A stretch of 64,000 nt of DNA, taken from positions 310,001 to 374,000 of the forward strand of contig NZ_JARXYJ010000002.1 in NCBI RefSeq assembly GCF_029894425.1, written 5' to 3'. The notes below the pieces were generated by a model, which worked only from the letters and a program-made list of their open reading frames with translations, had not been told where the DNA came from and did not search any database. The position numbers were made by a program, and so were the translations under genes. The DNA is from Streptomyces sp. SAI-127 (lineage in GTDB: Bacteria > Actinomycetota > Actinomycetes > Streptomycetales > Streptomycetaceae). Positions 38,030-46,677 of the stretch are shown piece by piece. How positions within the stretch are numbered: position 1 is the first letter of the stretch; every line of letters begins with the position of its first letter.

Positions 38030-39085
38030 ATGACGAGTACAGCTCTGCGCAGCAGGGCGTGGAAACTGCTGGAGATGGTCACGACGCCGCTGCTGCCGTC
38101 GGACTACCTCGACCTGGTCAGCCCGCTGCGTGCGGGCGCTGACCTGCGTGGGCGCATTGAGGCCGTGCACCCCGAGACGGGGGACGCCGCGACCATCGTG
38201 ATCAGGCCGGGACGGGGCTGGCGCGGCCACACGGCCGGTCAGTACGTGCGGATCGGAATCGACGTCGACGGAGTGCGCCTGTGGCGTGCCTACTCCCTCA
38301 CCTCGCCGACAAACCGCCAGGACGGCCGCATCACGATCACCGTGAAGGCGATCCCGGACGGCAAGGTCAGCAACCACCTGGTCCGCAGGGCGAAACCGGG
38401 CACGCTGATCCAGCTCGACCAGCCGACCGGTGACTTCGTGCTGCCGCAGGCCAAGCCCGCCAAGGTGCTCTATCTGACGGCCGGCAGCGGCATCACGCCC
38501 GTGATGGGCATGCTGCGCGACACCGAGTTCGACGACGTCGTCATGGTCCACTGCGCGCCACAGCCGCAGGACGTGATCTTCCGCAGCGAACTGCACGACC
38601 TGGTCGCGGACAAGAAACTGCGGCTCACCGAGGTGCACACCGACACCGACGGCATGCTCGACATCGCCCGTCTCGACGAACTCGTGCCCGACTGGGCCGA
38701 GCGCGAGACCTGGGCCTGCGGGCCCGCGGGCCTGCTCGACACCGCCGAAAAGCACTGGAGCGAGCACGGCGTCCTGGAGCGCCTGCACACCGAACGCTTC
38801 CGCCCCACCATCGTCGTCGCCGGCGACGGCGGCGAGGTCACCTTCAGCGCCACCGGAAAGACCGTCGACGCGGACGGCGCCACGCCGTTGCTGGACATCG
38901 GCGAGGAGGCCGGAGTGCTCATGCCCTCCGGGTGCCGCATGGGCATCTGCTTCGGCTGCGTCACGCCGCTCAAGGCGGGCGCCGTCCGCGACCTGCGTAC
39001 CGGCGAGATCACCGAAGCCGAACCGGGCGTCCTCATCCAGACCTGCGTGTCCGCCGCCGCGGGCCCCTGCGACATCGAACGGTAG
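38030..39085 (+). CDS. Ferredoxin reductase (flavodoxin-reductase type with 2Fe-2S domain)
   Basis: Protein of 351 residues. The FAD motif RAYSLTSP, the NADPH motif TAGSGITPVMGMLR and a C-terminal 2Fe-2S ferredoxin domain (CRMGICFGC and a later TCVS cysteine) are all present. This order matches the reductase partner of mycobacterial DesA3-type acyl-CoA desaturases, and the desaturase gene follows 7 bp downstream. It should pass electrons from NADPH to that desaturase. GGAG lies 2-5 nt before ATG 38030. Confidence 0.93.
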   Translation: MTSTALRSRAWKLLEMVTTPLLPSDYLDLVSPLRAGADLRGRIEAVHPETGDAATIVIRPGRGWRGHTAGQYVRIGIDVDGVRLWRAYSLTSPTNRQDGRITITVKAIPDGKVSNHLVRRAKPGTLIQLDQPTGDFVLPQAKPAKVLYLTAGSGITPVMGMLRDTEFDDVVMVHCAPQPQDVIFRSELHDLVADKKLRLTEVHTDTDGMLDIARLDELVPDWAERETWACGPAGLLDTAEKHWSEHGVLERLHTERFRPTIVVAGDGGEVTFSATGKTVDADGATPLLDIGEEAGVLMPSGCRMGICFGCVTPLKAGAVRDLRTGEITEAEPGVLIQTCVSAAAGPCDIER

Positions 39086-39092
39086 GAGCACC

Positions 39093-40211
39093 TTGACCGC
39101 CATCGACCCCACCGCCCACCTGACCGCGGAGCAGATCGAGGAGCTCGGCCGCGAGCTGGACGCGATCCGCGACGAGGTGATCGCCGGCCGCGGCGAGAAA
39201 GACGCCGCCTACATCCGTAAGGTCATCTCGGCGCAGCGCACGCTCGAGCTGGTCAGCCGGGGCGTGCTGCTGTTCTCGATCTTCCCGCCCGCGTGGCTGC
39301 TCGGCACCGCCGGGCTGTCCGTCGCGAAGATCATGGACAACATGGAGATCGGCCACAACATCCTGCACGGCCAGTGGGACTGGATGCGAGACCCGAAGAT
39401 CCACTCCACCACCTGGGAATGGGATCACGTCTCGCCGTCCGAGCAGTGGAAGCACTCGCACAACGAGCTGCACCACACGTACACCAACGTGATCGGCAAG
39501 GACAACGACCTCGGCTACGGCATCATGCGCGTCGACGAGGACCAGAGGTGGCATCCGATCCACCTCGGCCAGCCGCTGTGGAACTTCATCAACGCCTGCT
39601 TCTTCGAGTACGGCATCGCCGCCTACGACCTGGAGCTCGGCAAGAACCTGCACAAGCGCCGCCGCAAGAACCCGGAGTTCCGCGCGCGGGCCAAGGCCGT
39701 CGGCCGCAAGATCCGCAAGCAGGTGCTCAAGGACTACGTCATCCACCCGCTGCTGTCGGGCCCGTCGTTCCTCCCCACGCTCGCGGCCACGTTCACCGCG
39801 AACCTGGTCCGCAACATCTGGTCCCACTCGGTGATCATGTGCGGGCACTTCCCCGAAGGCGTGCAGGTCTTCGAGCGCCGCTCCATCAAGGGCGAGACAC
39901 GCGGCCAGTGGTACCTGCGCCAGATGATGGGCTCGGCGAACATCAGCGGCAGCAAGGCCATGCACTTCATGACCGGCAACCTCTCGCACCAGATCGAGCA
40001 CCACCTGTTCCCGGACCTGCCGAGCAACCGGTACGCCGAGGTCGCGGTGAAGGTGCGCGCGCTGTTCGAGAAGTACGAGCTGGAATACGTCACCGGCCCA
40101 CTGCCCAAGCAGGTGTTCTCCGCTTGGCACAAGGTCGTCCGGCTCTCACTGCCGAACAAGAAGCCCAAGGTCAAAACGCCGGACCGCGCGCAGGAGCTCG
40201 TCGCCGCCTGA
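39093..40211 (+). CDS. Membrane fatty acid (acyl-CoA) desaturase
   Basis: Protein of 372 residues. The three histidine boxes are GHNILHGQ, HSHNELHHTYTN and SHQIEHHLFPD, which bind the diiron centre. Two or more membrane spans flank them (for example GVLLFSIFPPAWLLG). The start is TTG 39093, supported by GGAG six bases upstream. It forms a two-gene operon with the reductase and likely introduces a double bond into membrane fatty acids. Confidence 0.94.
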   Translation: MTAIDPTAHLTAEQIEELGRELDAIRDEVIAGRGEKDAAYIRKVISAQRTLELVSRGVLLFSIFPPAWLLGTAGLSVAKIMDNMEIGHNILHGQWDWMRDPKIHSTTWEWDHVSPSEQWKHSHNELHHTYTNVIGKDNDLGYGIMRVDEDQRWHPIHLGQPLWNFINACFFEYGIAAYDLELGKNLHKRRRKNPEFRARAKAVGRKIRKQVLKDYVIHPLLSGPSFLPTLAATFTANLVRNIWSHSVIMCGHFPEGVQVFERRSIKGETRGQWYLRQMMGSANISGSKAMHFMTGNLSHQIEHHLFPDLPSNRYAEVAVKVRALFEKYELEYVTGPLPKQVFSAWHKVVRLSLPNKKPKVKTPDRAQELVAA

Positions 40212-40586
40212 TTCCCGGTTCGGTTCGGATCCCTCGGCCGACCGGCGGCACCACCGGGGTTCAGCCCGTGTCCGGGTGCCCTGGTCCGCCAGGGCCTCGT
40301 ACGCCGCGTCAGCGTCAGCCTCGTCCGCGCCGAACCCTGCAGGGTCCGGCTCGTCGTCCTCCGCCCAGAACACCTCCTGGGACAGCCGCTCTTCCCCGGC
40401 AACGAGTGGGGCATCGCCAAATCTGTCGATCAGCACCCGCCGTGGACGGGCGGGTGACAGCAAGCGGGGGAGTGGTCGGCGCGGAATCGCGCACCCCCCA
40501 CAGGGCGTCCGGGGTCCCGCCGATGCCGTGTAGCCCGACCCCGTTTCGGGAGCCGGCGAAGGCCCTGATTCAGAAGGTCGCGCAGC
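40212..40586. other. Noncoding or degraded stretch
   Basis: A minus-strand frame (40146-40463) reads QEVFWAEDDEPDPAGFGADE and overlaps the desaturase end; it matches no family I know and lacks a ribosome site. Nothing else is supported. Confidence 0.3.
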
Positions 40587-41060
40587 TCAGGTGAAGGACA
40601 GCAGCATGTTCGTCTCGCCGATGGCCAGTGTGGTGCCGATGACGCAGAACAGGCCTTGAACGACGCTGGTGATCGGCATGCGCAGCCGTGCGTGGACGTA
40701 GCACGACACGGCGAGCGCACACGGGATGAACCAGACCACGGCCAGCTGAAGCGGCGACACGTCCTCGCTCTCGGTCGGCGTAGGCCCTGGCGGCCCGGAG
40801 TGCGACATGCCGACGATGAACATGAACAGAGCCACTCCCGCCAGGGCCGCGGCATCGGCCACCGCCAGCAGCAGCGCGACCGCGGCATCGGTCAGCCGAG
40901 AGGGCCGCTGCCTCTGCGCCCCGGTGCCGTCATCCTCATCCGTGACGGACCGCTCGCCGAAGCGTCGCCGCAGTCCGCCGCTGTCGTTCCGGATTCTCTC
41001 CCACCAGACCACTGCTCGACTGCACCATGGAGGCGGCGATTCCACCCCGGCCCGGTTCAT
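40587..41060 (-). CDS. Small membrane protein of unknown function
   Basis: Up to 157 residues with three or four hydrophobic segments (LTDAAVALLLAVADAAALAG, a following LFMFIVGMS, VVWFIPCALAVSCYV, and VVQGLFCVIGTTLAIG). It resembles the small Streptomyces membrane families of the DUF6234 kind, but I am not sure. The start is uncertain; ATG 41060 is used and a GTG nearer the first membrane segment is equally possible. Confidence 0.55.
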   Translation of the reverse strand: MNRAGVESPPPWCSRAVVWWERIRNDSGGLRRRFGERSVTDEDDGTGAQRQRPSRLTDAAVALLLAVADAAALAGVALFMFIVGMSHSGPPGPTPTESEDVSPLQLAVVWFIPCALAVSCYVHARLRMPITSVVQGLFCVIGTTLAIGETNMLLSFT

Positions 41061-41361
41061 AACGACTCGGCTTCCGCCGACGCAGGCCGACCCGGGCCGT
41101 CGCGGTGGCGTACGTGGCGTCATGGGCGGAAGGTGATGTCGGCGGGCCTCCTCTCAGGGACCGCCCGATACTCGTCGCTCTCGGGGACGGCCGCCGCCCG
41201 CATACGTCTCAGCGTGTTGCTAGCGACGTTGGCTCGCGTGCGCTGATCGGCCGCGTACGTGCGGACCGATTGGCGGCGGATTCCTCGACTTGTCCGGGTG
41301 CTGTTCTGGGGCCGGAGAGCGTTGACCCGCCCGCCTGCGGCCAAGCGCTGCTCGGGGGCTC
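41061..41361. other. No supported gene
   Basis: A minus frame reads ANVASNTLRRMRAAAVPESD near 41180-41240, possibly a remnant; no start, ribosome site or family match supports a gene. Confidence 0.25.
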
Positions 41362-41505
41362 TCAGGGGCGGCGTGACGACAGGGTGATGTGCGCACCGTC
41401 GTGATCCAGGATCCGGACCGGATCCCGCTGGCACCCCGCGCACAACGGCTCAACGGGCAGCGACGCCATTTCGGGTGCGCCCGGGATGGCGGGAGCGTTG
41501 CTCAT
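41362..41505 (-). CDS. 47-residue protein coupled to the methyltransferase
   Basis: Begins MSNAPAIPGAPEMAS and ends with a CAGC cysteine pair and DPVRILDHDGAHITLSS. ATG 41505 overlaps the methyltransferase stop (ATGA), which strongly suggests co-translation. The CxxC could bind metal. I do not recognise the family. Confidence 0.5.
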   Translation of the reverse strand: MSNAPAIPGAPEMASLPVEPLCAGCQRDPVRILDHDGAHITLSSRRP

Positions 41506-42269
41506 GCCCGGTGGACCGCGTGCCCCAGATACGTCACCACCGGGCTGCCTTCTGGTTCGAGCACCATGTCGACCAGTTCCGGCAGCTGCTCGTCGGTCAG
41601 CGTGCCACGCCGGCGCCCGCGCGTCGCGCGCACCAGGCTGCGTACGTCGCGCGGCTTGAACGCCGAGACGTCCTGTCCGGACAGCCCCGCCCGGTCGAGG
41701 GCCTCGGCGAGCTCCGCCGGGCGGCGCAGCCGGTGTGCGGCGTAGCGGCCGCGGGGCATGATCCGTGTGCCCGGGAAGGCTTGGAAGGCGCCGAGGTATA
41801 TGAGGCGGGACACCGGGGTGCGGTTCACCGTGTCGTAGACGAAGGCCCCGCCGGGGCGCAGCACGCGCGCCGCCTCCGCGAGGACCGCGTCCGGCCGTTC
41901 GGTGATCTCGAGGGTGTCGGCGCAGTACAGGAGGTCGAAGGAGCCGTCCGGCAGGTCGAGTTGCTCTGCGGGTGTCGTCAGGTAGGTGATGCCCAGCCCG
42001 TCGTCCGCGTCAAGGGCGAGGGCCGTCGCGGCGGGGGACGGGTCGGCGGCGACGACCTCGAAGCCGAGCCGGGCGAGGCCGCGGGCCAGAATGCCGCGCC
42101 CGCTGCCGATGACGAGCGCCCGGCTGCCGGCAGCCGCGAGGCTCGCCTTCGAGAGCACCTGCCGCAGGTACTGAAGGCGTACGGACTGAAAGGTCAGGGC
42201 CCGGATGTGGCGTCCGTCGACGGCCGCGGGCCCGGCCGAGTCGAGTTCTATGCGCGGGGCGGTGGGCAT
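41502..42269 (-). CDS. Class I SAM-dependent methyltransferase (UbiG/UbiE-like)
   Basis: Protein of 255 residues. SAM motif I is LVIGSGRGILARGLA, motif II follows as EVVAADPSPAA, and LLYCADTLEITERPD with VLRPGGAFVYDTVNRTP supply motifs IV-VI. The fold and the VLRPGG motif are those of small-molecule methyltransferases such as UbiG. It diverges from the HxlR regulator across two palindromes and is coupled to a 47-residue ORF. Confidence 0.88.
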   Translation of the reverse strand: MPTAPRIELDSAGPAAVDGRHIRALTFQSVRLQYLRQVLSKASLAAAGSRALVIGSGRGILARGLARLGFEVVAADPSPAATALALDADDGLGITYLTTPAEQLDLPDGSFDLLYCADTLEITERPDAVLAEAARVLRPGGAFVYDTVNRTPVSRLIYLGAFQAFPGTRIMPRGRYAAHRLRRPAELAEALDRAGLSGQDVSAFKPRDVRSLVRATRGRRRGTLTDEQLPELVDMVLEPEGSPVVTYLGHAVHRA

Positions 42270-42295
42270 GGCAGGCTCCCTCGACGCTCCGGGTC

Positions 42296-42340
42296 AGGTA
42301 TCCCTAGGGAACCTAGCATCGACGAGTTCCCTGAGGGAAC
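42296..42340. promoter_or_regulatory. Paired HxlR operators in a divergent promoter
   Basis: Two copies of a TCCCTnnGGGAAC-like palindrome: AGGTATCCCTAGGGAACCT (42296-42314) and the perfect GTTCCCTGAGGGAAC (42326-42340), with centres 28 bp apart. They sit between the methyltransferase and HxlR starts, as expected for an autoregulated repressor controlling both genes. Confidence 0.7.
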
Positions 42341-42362
42341 CCGGCGCCGATACGATGGCCTT

Positions 42363-42917
42363 GTGACCCGTACCCCCCTCTCCGGCGTCGCGTGTTCGAT
42401 CGCCCGCGCGACCGATCTGTTCGGCGACGCCTGGACGGCCCTGATCATGCGCGACGTCCTCGTCGGCCTCCGCCGCTTCGACGAACTGGCCCAGGACCTC
42501 GGCCTGTCTCGCAAGATCCTCGCCGCGCGGCTGGCCCGGCTGGTCGAGGAGGGCGTACTGACGCGCGAGCGGTACCAGACCGCGCCGCCGCGCGAGGAGT
42601 ACGTGGCCACGGAGAAGGGCCGGGAGCTGTACCCCGTCCTGCTCGCGCTGATGGCCTGGGGCGACAAGTGGTACGCAGGCCCCGCGGGGCCGCCCGCCCG
42701 GATCCGCCACGACGCCTGCGGGCACCTGGCAACGCCGGTCGTGGCCTGCGACGCCTGCCGGGAGCCGCTCACGGTGGCCGACACGACGCAACTGCCCGGC
42801 CCCGGCGGGCGGGTGGGGCCGGGCACGCAGCTGCTCGGACCGCTGATCGCTGCGCGAGGAGAGGCGGTCCCAGAGCCGGCTACGGCCCCGGATGCCGGCC
42901 GATCAGGCCCTTCATGA
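42363..42917 (+). CDS. HxlR family transcriptional regulator
   Basis: Protein of 184 residues. The winged-helix signature WTALIMRDVLVGLRRFDEL then LGLSRKILAARLARLVEEGV is typical of HxlR. The C-terminal part has CGHLATPVVACDACREP, three cysteines that may bind metal or sense redox state. GTG 42363 is the only good start. It probably binds the paired palindromes just upstream. Confidence 0.9.
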   Translation: MTRTPLSGVACSIARATDLFGDAWTALIMRDVLVGLRRFDELAQDLGLSRKILAARLARLVEEGVLTRERYQTAPPREEYVATEKGRELYPVLLALMAWGDKWYAGPAGPPARIRHDACGHLATPVVACDACREPLTVADTTQLPGPGGRVGPGTQLLGPLIAARGEAVPEPATAPDAGRSGPS

Positions 42918-43151
42918 TCTCGTTGTCGACCGTCCAAGTCCTCTTGACCCGGGCGTCCAGCCCAATGCACACCACGCGGCGCTCAGCCCCAGCATCGGCC
43001 TGACCGCACCCAAAGGCTGTCGTCCACGGTCCACCGCCGTCAGCTCACGCACCACGCACAGCCGGAACGGCACACCAGCCACGCCCGACCAGCCCCGACA
43101 CGCAAGATCCTGTACGAGCTCCGAGGCAAAGGAGATCTACGGTGTCGCACC

Positions 43152-43412
43152 ATGACCACTCTGATCATCGGCGGTAGCGGTTTCCTGGGTGCCGAGTTGA
43201 TACGGCAGGCGACCGCAGCCCAGCAGACCACGGCCGCCACGTATGCCACCAGGCCCGGCAACGCCTCCCAAGCTGCCTGGTACCACCTTGATCTGCAGGA
43301 CGCCGCACGCCTGGACGCCGTCATGACCGAGGTGAGGCCGCGCCTCGTCATCAACGCCTCGAGCGGCGCCTGGACGTGCGCCTCGACAGCTGGGCGACCC
43401 AGCGCCGCCTGA
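43152..43412 (+). pseudogene. Truncated dTDP-4-dehydrorhamnose reductase-like gene
   Basis: The frame from ATG 43152 has the Rossmann motif TLIIGGSGFLGAELIRQA and the RmlD-like LVINASSG, but ends at 86 residues where an intact enzyme has about 280. The sequence after the stop does not restore the frame, and a tRNA gene follows. Inactive remnant. Confidence 0.7.
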
Positions 43413-43481
43413 CCACCAGGCTGCGCGGCGCTCGAGAGTTCTGCAAGTCTCCGCGCTGGCCCAGCCCGTCGGCTCATGAGT

Positions 43482-43515
43482 GAGCGGCCAGGGCCCCATG
43501 GGGCCCCGGCCGCTC
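43482..43515 (-). terminator. GC hairpin downstream of the tRNA gene
   Basis: GAGCGGCC (43482-43489) and GGCCGCTC (43508-43515) pair, and inner GGGCCCC and GGGGCCC continue the stem after one mismatch. It lies 8 bp past the tRNA 3' end and is a likely terminator. Confidence 0.55.
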
Positions 43516-43522
43516 CGCTGTG

Positions 43523-43597
43523 CAGGGGCGGCAGGATTTGAACCTGCGGCGTGCGGGTTTGGAATCCGCTGCTCTGGCCGGGCTGAGCTACGCCCCT
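43523..43597 (-). tRNA. tRNA-Trp-like (anticodon CCA)
   Basis: On the minus strand AGGGGCG pairs with CGCCCCT as a 7-bp acceptor stem, GCTC pairs with GAGC in the D arm, GCAGG and CCTGC flank TTCAAAT in the T arm, and the anticodon loop is TTCCAAA, giving CCA. The last anticodon-stem pair is A-C and the D loop is ten bases long. The 3' CCA is not encoded. Streptomyces usually needs one tRNA-Trp, so this may be an extra or degenerate copy. Confidence 0.75.
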
Positions 43598-43861
43598 TCG
43601 GTAGCTGGAGCCTGGCACGGCCGGGGCCCCGGCCGCGACCGGTTTTCGGGCGCCACGTCTGCGTCCTCGAGGGGCAGGAACGGGGGGCGTGTCTGGGGCC
43701 GCTCCATGGCCGCACGGCGGCGGCCGGCGAAAGTGCGCGTTCTCCACGGCGTCACTCTGCCTGGGCCCGATCGTCGTGGGGCGGCTGTCGACGTTCTCGA
43801 CGGGGCGTTCGGTCACGGGCCCGCGCGTAGCACCAGAGCCCGCTTGCATACCGGTTCGCCG

Positions 43862-44245
43862 TCATGCGATGGCTGTCAGGGACAGCGAGGTCTCGGCTGT
43901 GGTCTTCTTTGTCGGCTGACGGCGGTGCTTGAGCTTGGTGCGGGCGTTTGCTCGTTCTTCCGCGGCGATCTGTTCCAGAACGGGTGGCCGACGATCAGAG
44001 CTGCGAGCTCGAGTTCCCGCGTGCGCAGCGTGCCGATGCGCAGCTGGTCCGCAGGGTCCCAGTCCGGGGAATCAGGGCGGGAAGAGGGACGCACGTGGTT
44101 CTCGTGGGTCGTCCACGCGGCCAGCGGCTCGACGGACCAGGGCTGCTTCTTGAGAAGGCTTTCAGCTCGCCTCGTACTCCTCAAGCTCGTCCTGGGCCTT
44201 GATGAGGTCCTTCGGTTCCCGGCTCGCCCTGAACGGTGACGGCAC
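43862..44245 (-). pseudogene. Remnants of a small mobile-element gene region
   Basis: The frame with SVEPLAAWTTHENHVRPS, then LRTRELELAALIVGHPFW, continues after a frameshift as LEQIAAEERANARTKLKHRR to a stop at 43862. A second short frame ending at 44162 reads REPKDLIKAQDELEEYEAS. Both look like real protein ends of the kind found in actinobacterial integrative elements, but neither is complete. Confidence 0.45.
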
Positions 44246-44386
44246 ACTGGTCCTTCCCGCCGTACGCGGGGAACCGACGAAATGCGATGCTCCGGGTGAC
44301 GGGATGCGTGGGGCTCAAGGCCAGTCGGCTGAGCAGTGGCCACATATCCGTCGACTCTCGCGGGACTCACAGTGCGTCGGCGCCGG

Positions 44387-45220
44387 CTAGCCGAGCCTTC
44401 GCAGCACCTCGGCGATGTTGGATCGGTACGTCTGCAGCGCCCGGAGTCCGGCGGCGTAGCGGTCGCGGTGCCGTGCGATGTCCACGGCCTGCGTCCGCGC
44501 CTGTGCAGCGTGCCAGAGCTCGGCTGTATGGTGGCGGCGTTTGCAGGTGACGTCCGCGGCGGCGGTGGCCCGCTCCCGCTGCGTATGGCGGGTGTTGCCG
44601 TCACTGCCCCGCTGCCAGGCGGGGTCCGTGTAGGCCGCGACGGGGTCGGGATAGCGCTTGAATCCTTGTTCTGCCACACAGCGGGACCACACATCCCATG
44701 CCGCACGGAGACGCGGGTCGCGCTTGACCGCCTTGTCGATCTCGATCGCCCGTGTACTTGCGTAGAGCCAGTCCCGCTTGAGGTCGATGCCGCGCATCAG
44801 CCGCCGGTTCGTCTCGGCGTTGCAGGCGGGGAAATCCGCATACTCGGCGTTGGTCATCCGGCGGCCCTTCGGCCGGGAATCCCGGGACGTTGCCGGGTCC
44901 CAGCCGTAGCCCCAGCGGCGGGCGGTGGCGAGATCCAGGGCGCCATAGTCGGTGCTGACCGCGGTCATGACGAAAGGGTCGCTGGGGTAGCGGGGGTCGA
45001 GTGGGAAGTCCGGGTGGCCATGCTCCGCCATGCACTGCCGGTCCAGCAACGCCGATGCACGCTGCGATCGTTGGTAGTCCTGCGGCGTGAAGTCGTAGCG
45101 GTCGGCCGGGAGGGGGCCGAGGTCCGACGCCGTACGGATGACCTCCGGGCGTCCTGGACCGGAGACACAGATCGCTGCCAGCACCACCACGACACCCAGT
45201 CGCCACCCCAGCATCGTCAT
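44387..45220 (-). CDS. Secreted or membrane-anchored protein of unknown function
   Basis: Protein of 277 residues. It starts with one hydrophobic segment (GWRLGVVVVLAAICVSG), a signal peptide or anchor, then a hydrophilic domain with several cysteines (CMAEHG, FPACNAET, WSRCVAEQGF, VTCKRRHH) spaced as in disulfide-bonded secreted proteins. I know similar unnamed Streptomyces proteins but no function. ATG 45220 is used; an ATG two codons later is equally possible. Confidence 0.7.
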   Translation of the reverse strand: MTMLGWRLGVVVVLAAICVSGPGRPEVIRTASDLGPLPADRYDFTPQDYQRSQRASALLDRQCMAEHGHPDFPLDPRYPSDPFVMTAVSTDYGALDLATARRWGYGWDPATSRDSRPKGRRMTNAEYADFPACNAETNRRLMRGIDLKRDWLYASTRAIEIDKAVKRDPRLRAAWDVWSRCVAEQGFKRYPDPVAAYTDPAWQRGSDGNTRHTQRERATAAADVTCKRRHHTAELWHAAQARTQAVDIARHRDRYAAGLRALQTYRSNIAEVLRRLG

Positions 45221-45607
45221 GCGCAGGGATGCTAGCGAACAGCGCGCAGCGGCCGGCCATGGCCCCCGGCAACTCATCCACACATGCCAAGACTGGGTCA
45301 GCGACGAGATGCAGCGATGCCCAGTGACGAAATGCCGTCGGCGCCCGGATGCTCTGTGCTGGTTCGGACTTGCTTCCCAGATTGGGAACCGCAGCCGAGG
45401 TCGGTGGGCGAATCTGGAGGGTGCTCAGCAGGCCGAAGGAGAACCGTGGCACTCTGCGTGGACGAGATCAAGGCCTCCACCGCGATCGCGAAGCTCCGCG
45501 GTCTGCAGTACTTCCACTGGTGCCGCTTGACCGCCGGCACCGAGGCCGAACTGTGCCTGTTCGCATCTGCTGGCGGCGCCTGAAAAAAACAGTGCTGATC
45601 CGAGCCC
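45221..45607. other. No intact gene; faint transposase-like trace
   Basis: A plus frame at 45446-45583 begins VALCVDEIKASTAIAKLRG; VALCVDE recalls the catalytic core of IS630 transposases but the rest does not follow. Treated as unassigned. Confidence 0.25.
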
Positions 45608-46588
45608 TCAGCCCGAACCGGCGACCAGTGCCTCGCCGAGCGGGGTGCGCCGGTAGAGCACCGACCGTCCGGACCGGGCGCGGACGAGCAGCCCCGCGCC
45701 TCGCAGGATGGCGAGGTGGTCTCCTACCGCGCCGGGTGTCATGGCGAGGCTTCGGGCGAGGTGGCTGGTACTGGCCGGGGCGTCCAGCGCCAGCAGCAGC
45801 CGGGCTCGGGCCCGGCCGACCAGAGCGGTCAGCGCGTCCGGTTGCGGAACGGTCTGCTGTTCGCCCCACAAGGCGGCGGTGCCGCGGGCGGGATAGACCA
45901 AGGTCCTGGGCCAGGGGTCTTCCAGGTGGGCGGCGATATTCCCGACGAAGACCGAAGGGATCAGCAGGAGCCCGTCGCCGGCGAGGCGGACTGTTCCGAC
46001 GTGGGGGAAGTGACCGATCTCGATGCCGCCGGCTTGCCAGGCGATGCTCGGGTGCAGGCTCTCGATGGTCGTGACCCATCCGTGTTCGCCGATCACACCC
46101 ACCCGGTGCACGACGTCGCGCTCACAGATCGCGCGCAGTTGCGGCCAGTCCGGGGCGAGCAGTTGGTGCCACGCCTGGTCCATCGCCTCGGCGATCCTGG
46201 GGACGGCGTCCGTCGAGTCCAGCACTGCGCGTACGCGGGGATCGCGGGCGGACGGGCCGGTCGCGTTGGTGGCGATTTCGTGGCGGGCCGCTTCCAGCGG
46301 TGTGGCCCGGATCATGGCCAGGTCGTCTGCCCAGGTCTGGTTGAGGCCGCGCGGGGGTGGGGCGACGAAGTTCGGTCCGGATTGTGTCGTGTGCAGCGCG
46401 AGGGCAGCGTTCAATTCGGTCTCGCGGCGAAGCCGTTCAAAGGCCGGCAGGAGCCGGGTGGCCCAGGCTCGCGGCAGCGGCCGGTCTTGCCCGGCGAGCG
46501 AGCGCAGCAGGAAGCAGAGCTCCATCGCGGGGGAGAGCGCGAAGCGGCTGCGCAGCAGGTCCTCGACGGACACTTCGAAGCGGAGCAC
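45608..46588 (-). CDS. ArsR-like winged-helix transcriptional regulator
   Basis: Protein of 326 residues with a long N-terminal sensory part and a C-terminal ArsR-type winged helix (LDAPASTSHLARSLAMTPGA then VGDHLAILRGAGLLVRAR). It diverges from an MFS exporter across an 89-bp gap containing the palindrome at 46620-46637, so it probably represses that exporter. Confidence 0.85.
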   Translation of the reverse strand: MLRFEVSVEDLLRSRFALSPAMELCFLLRSLAGQDRPLPRAWATRLLPAFERLRRETELNAALALHTTQSGPNFVAPPPRGLNQTWADDLAMIRATPLEAARHEIATNATGPSARDPRVRAVLDSTDAVPRIAEAMDQAWHQLLAPDWPQLRAICERDVVHRVGVIGEHGWVTTIESLHPSIAWQAGGIEIGHFPHVGTVRLAGDGLLLIPSVFVGNIAAHLEDPWPRTLVYPARGTAALWGEQQTVPQPDALTALVGRARARLLLALDAPASTSHLARSLAMTPGAVGDHLAILRGAGLLVRARSGRSVLYRRTPLGEALVAGSG

Positions 46589-46619
46589 CCTGCCATGCTA
46601 CCGAGGGACGTCTGTTCCG

Positions 46620-46637
46620 ATTCGTCCAGCGACGAAT
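46620..46637. promoter_or_regulatory. Palindrome between the ArsR-like and MFS genes
   Basis: ATTCGTC and GACGAAT are inverted around CAGC, centred about 50 bp before the MFS start and 40 bp before the regulator start. Candidate operator of the ArsR-like regulator. Confidence 0.55.
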
Positions 46638-46677
46638 CATTGGTGAGTGGCGTGGCCGCACGGCGAGGCTGGCCGTC

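Noticed and set aside
43520..44239. Plus-strand ORF containing QDLNLRRAGLESAALAGLSY
   Set aside because: This is the well-known false translation of a tRNA read on the wrong strand.
45446..45583. IS630 transposase fragment starting VALCVDE
   Set aside because: Only seven residues fit; the following catalytic motifs are missing.
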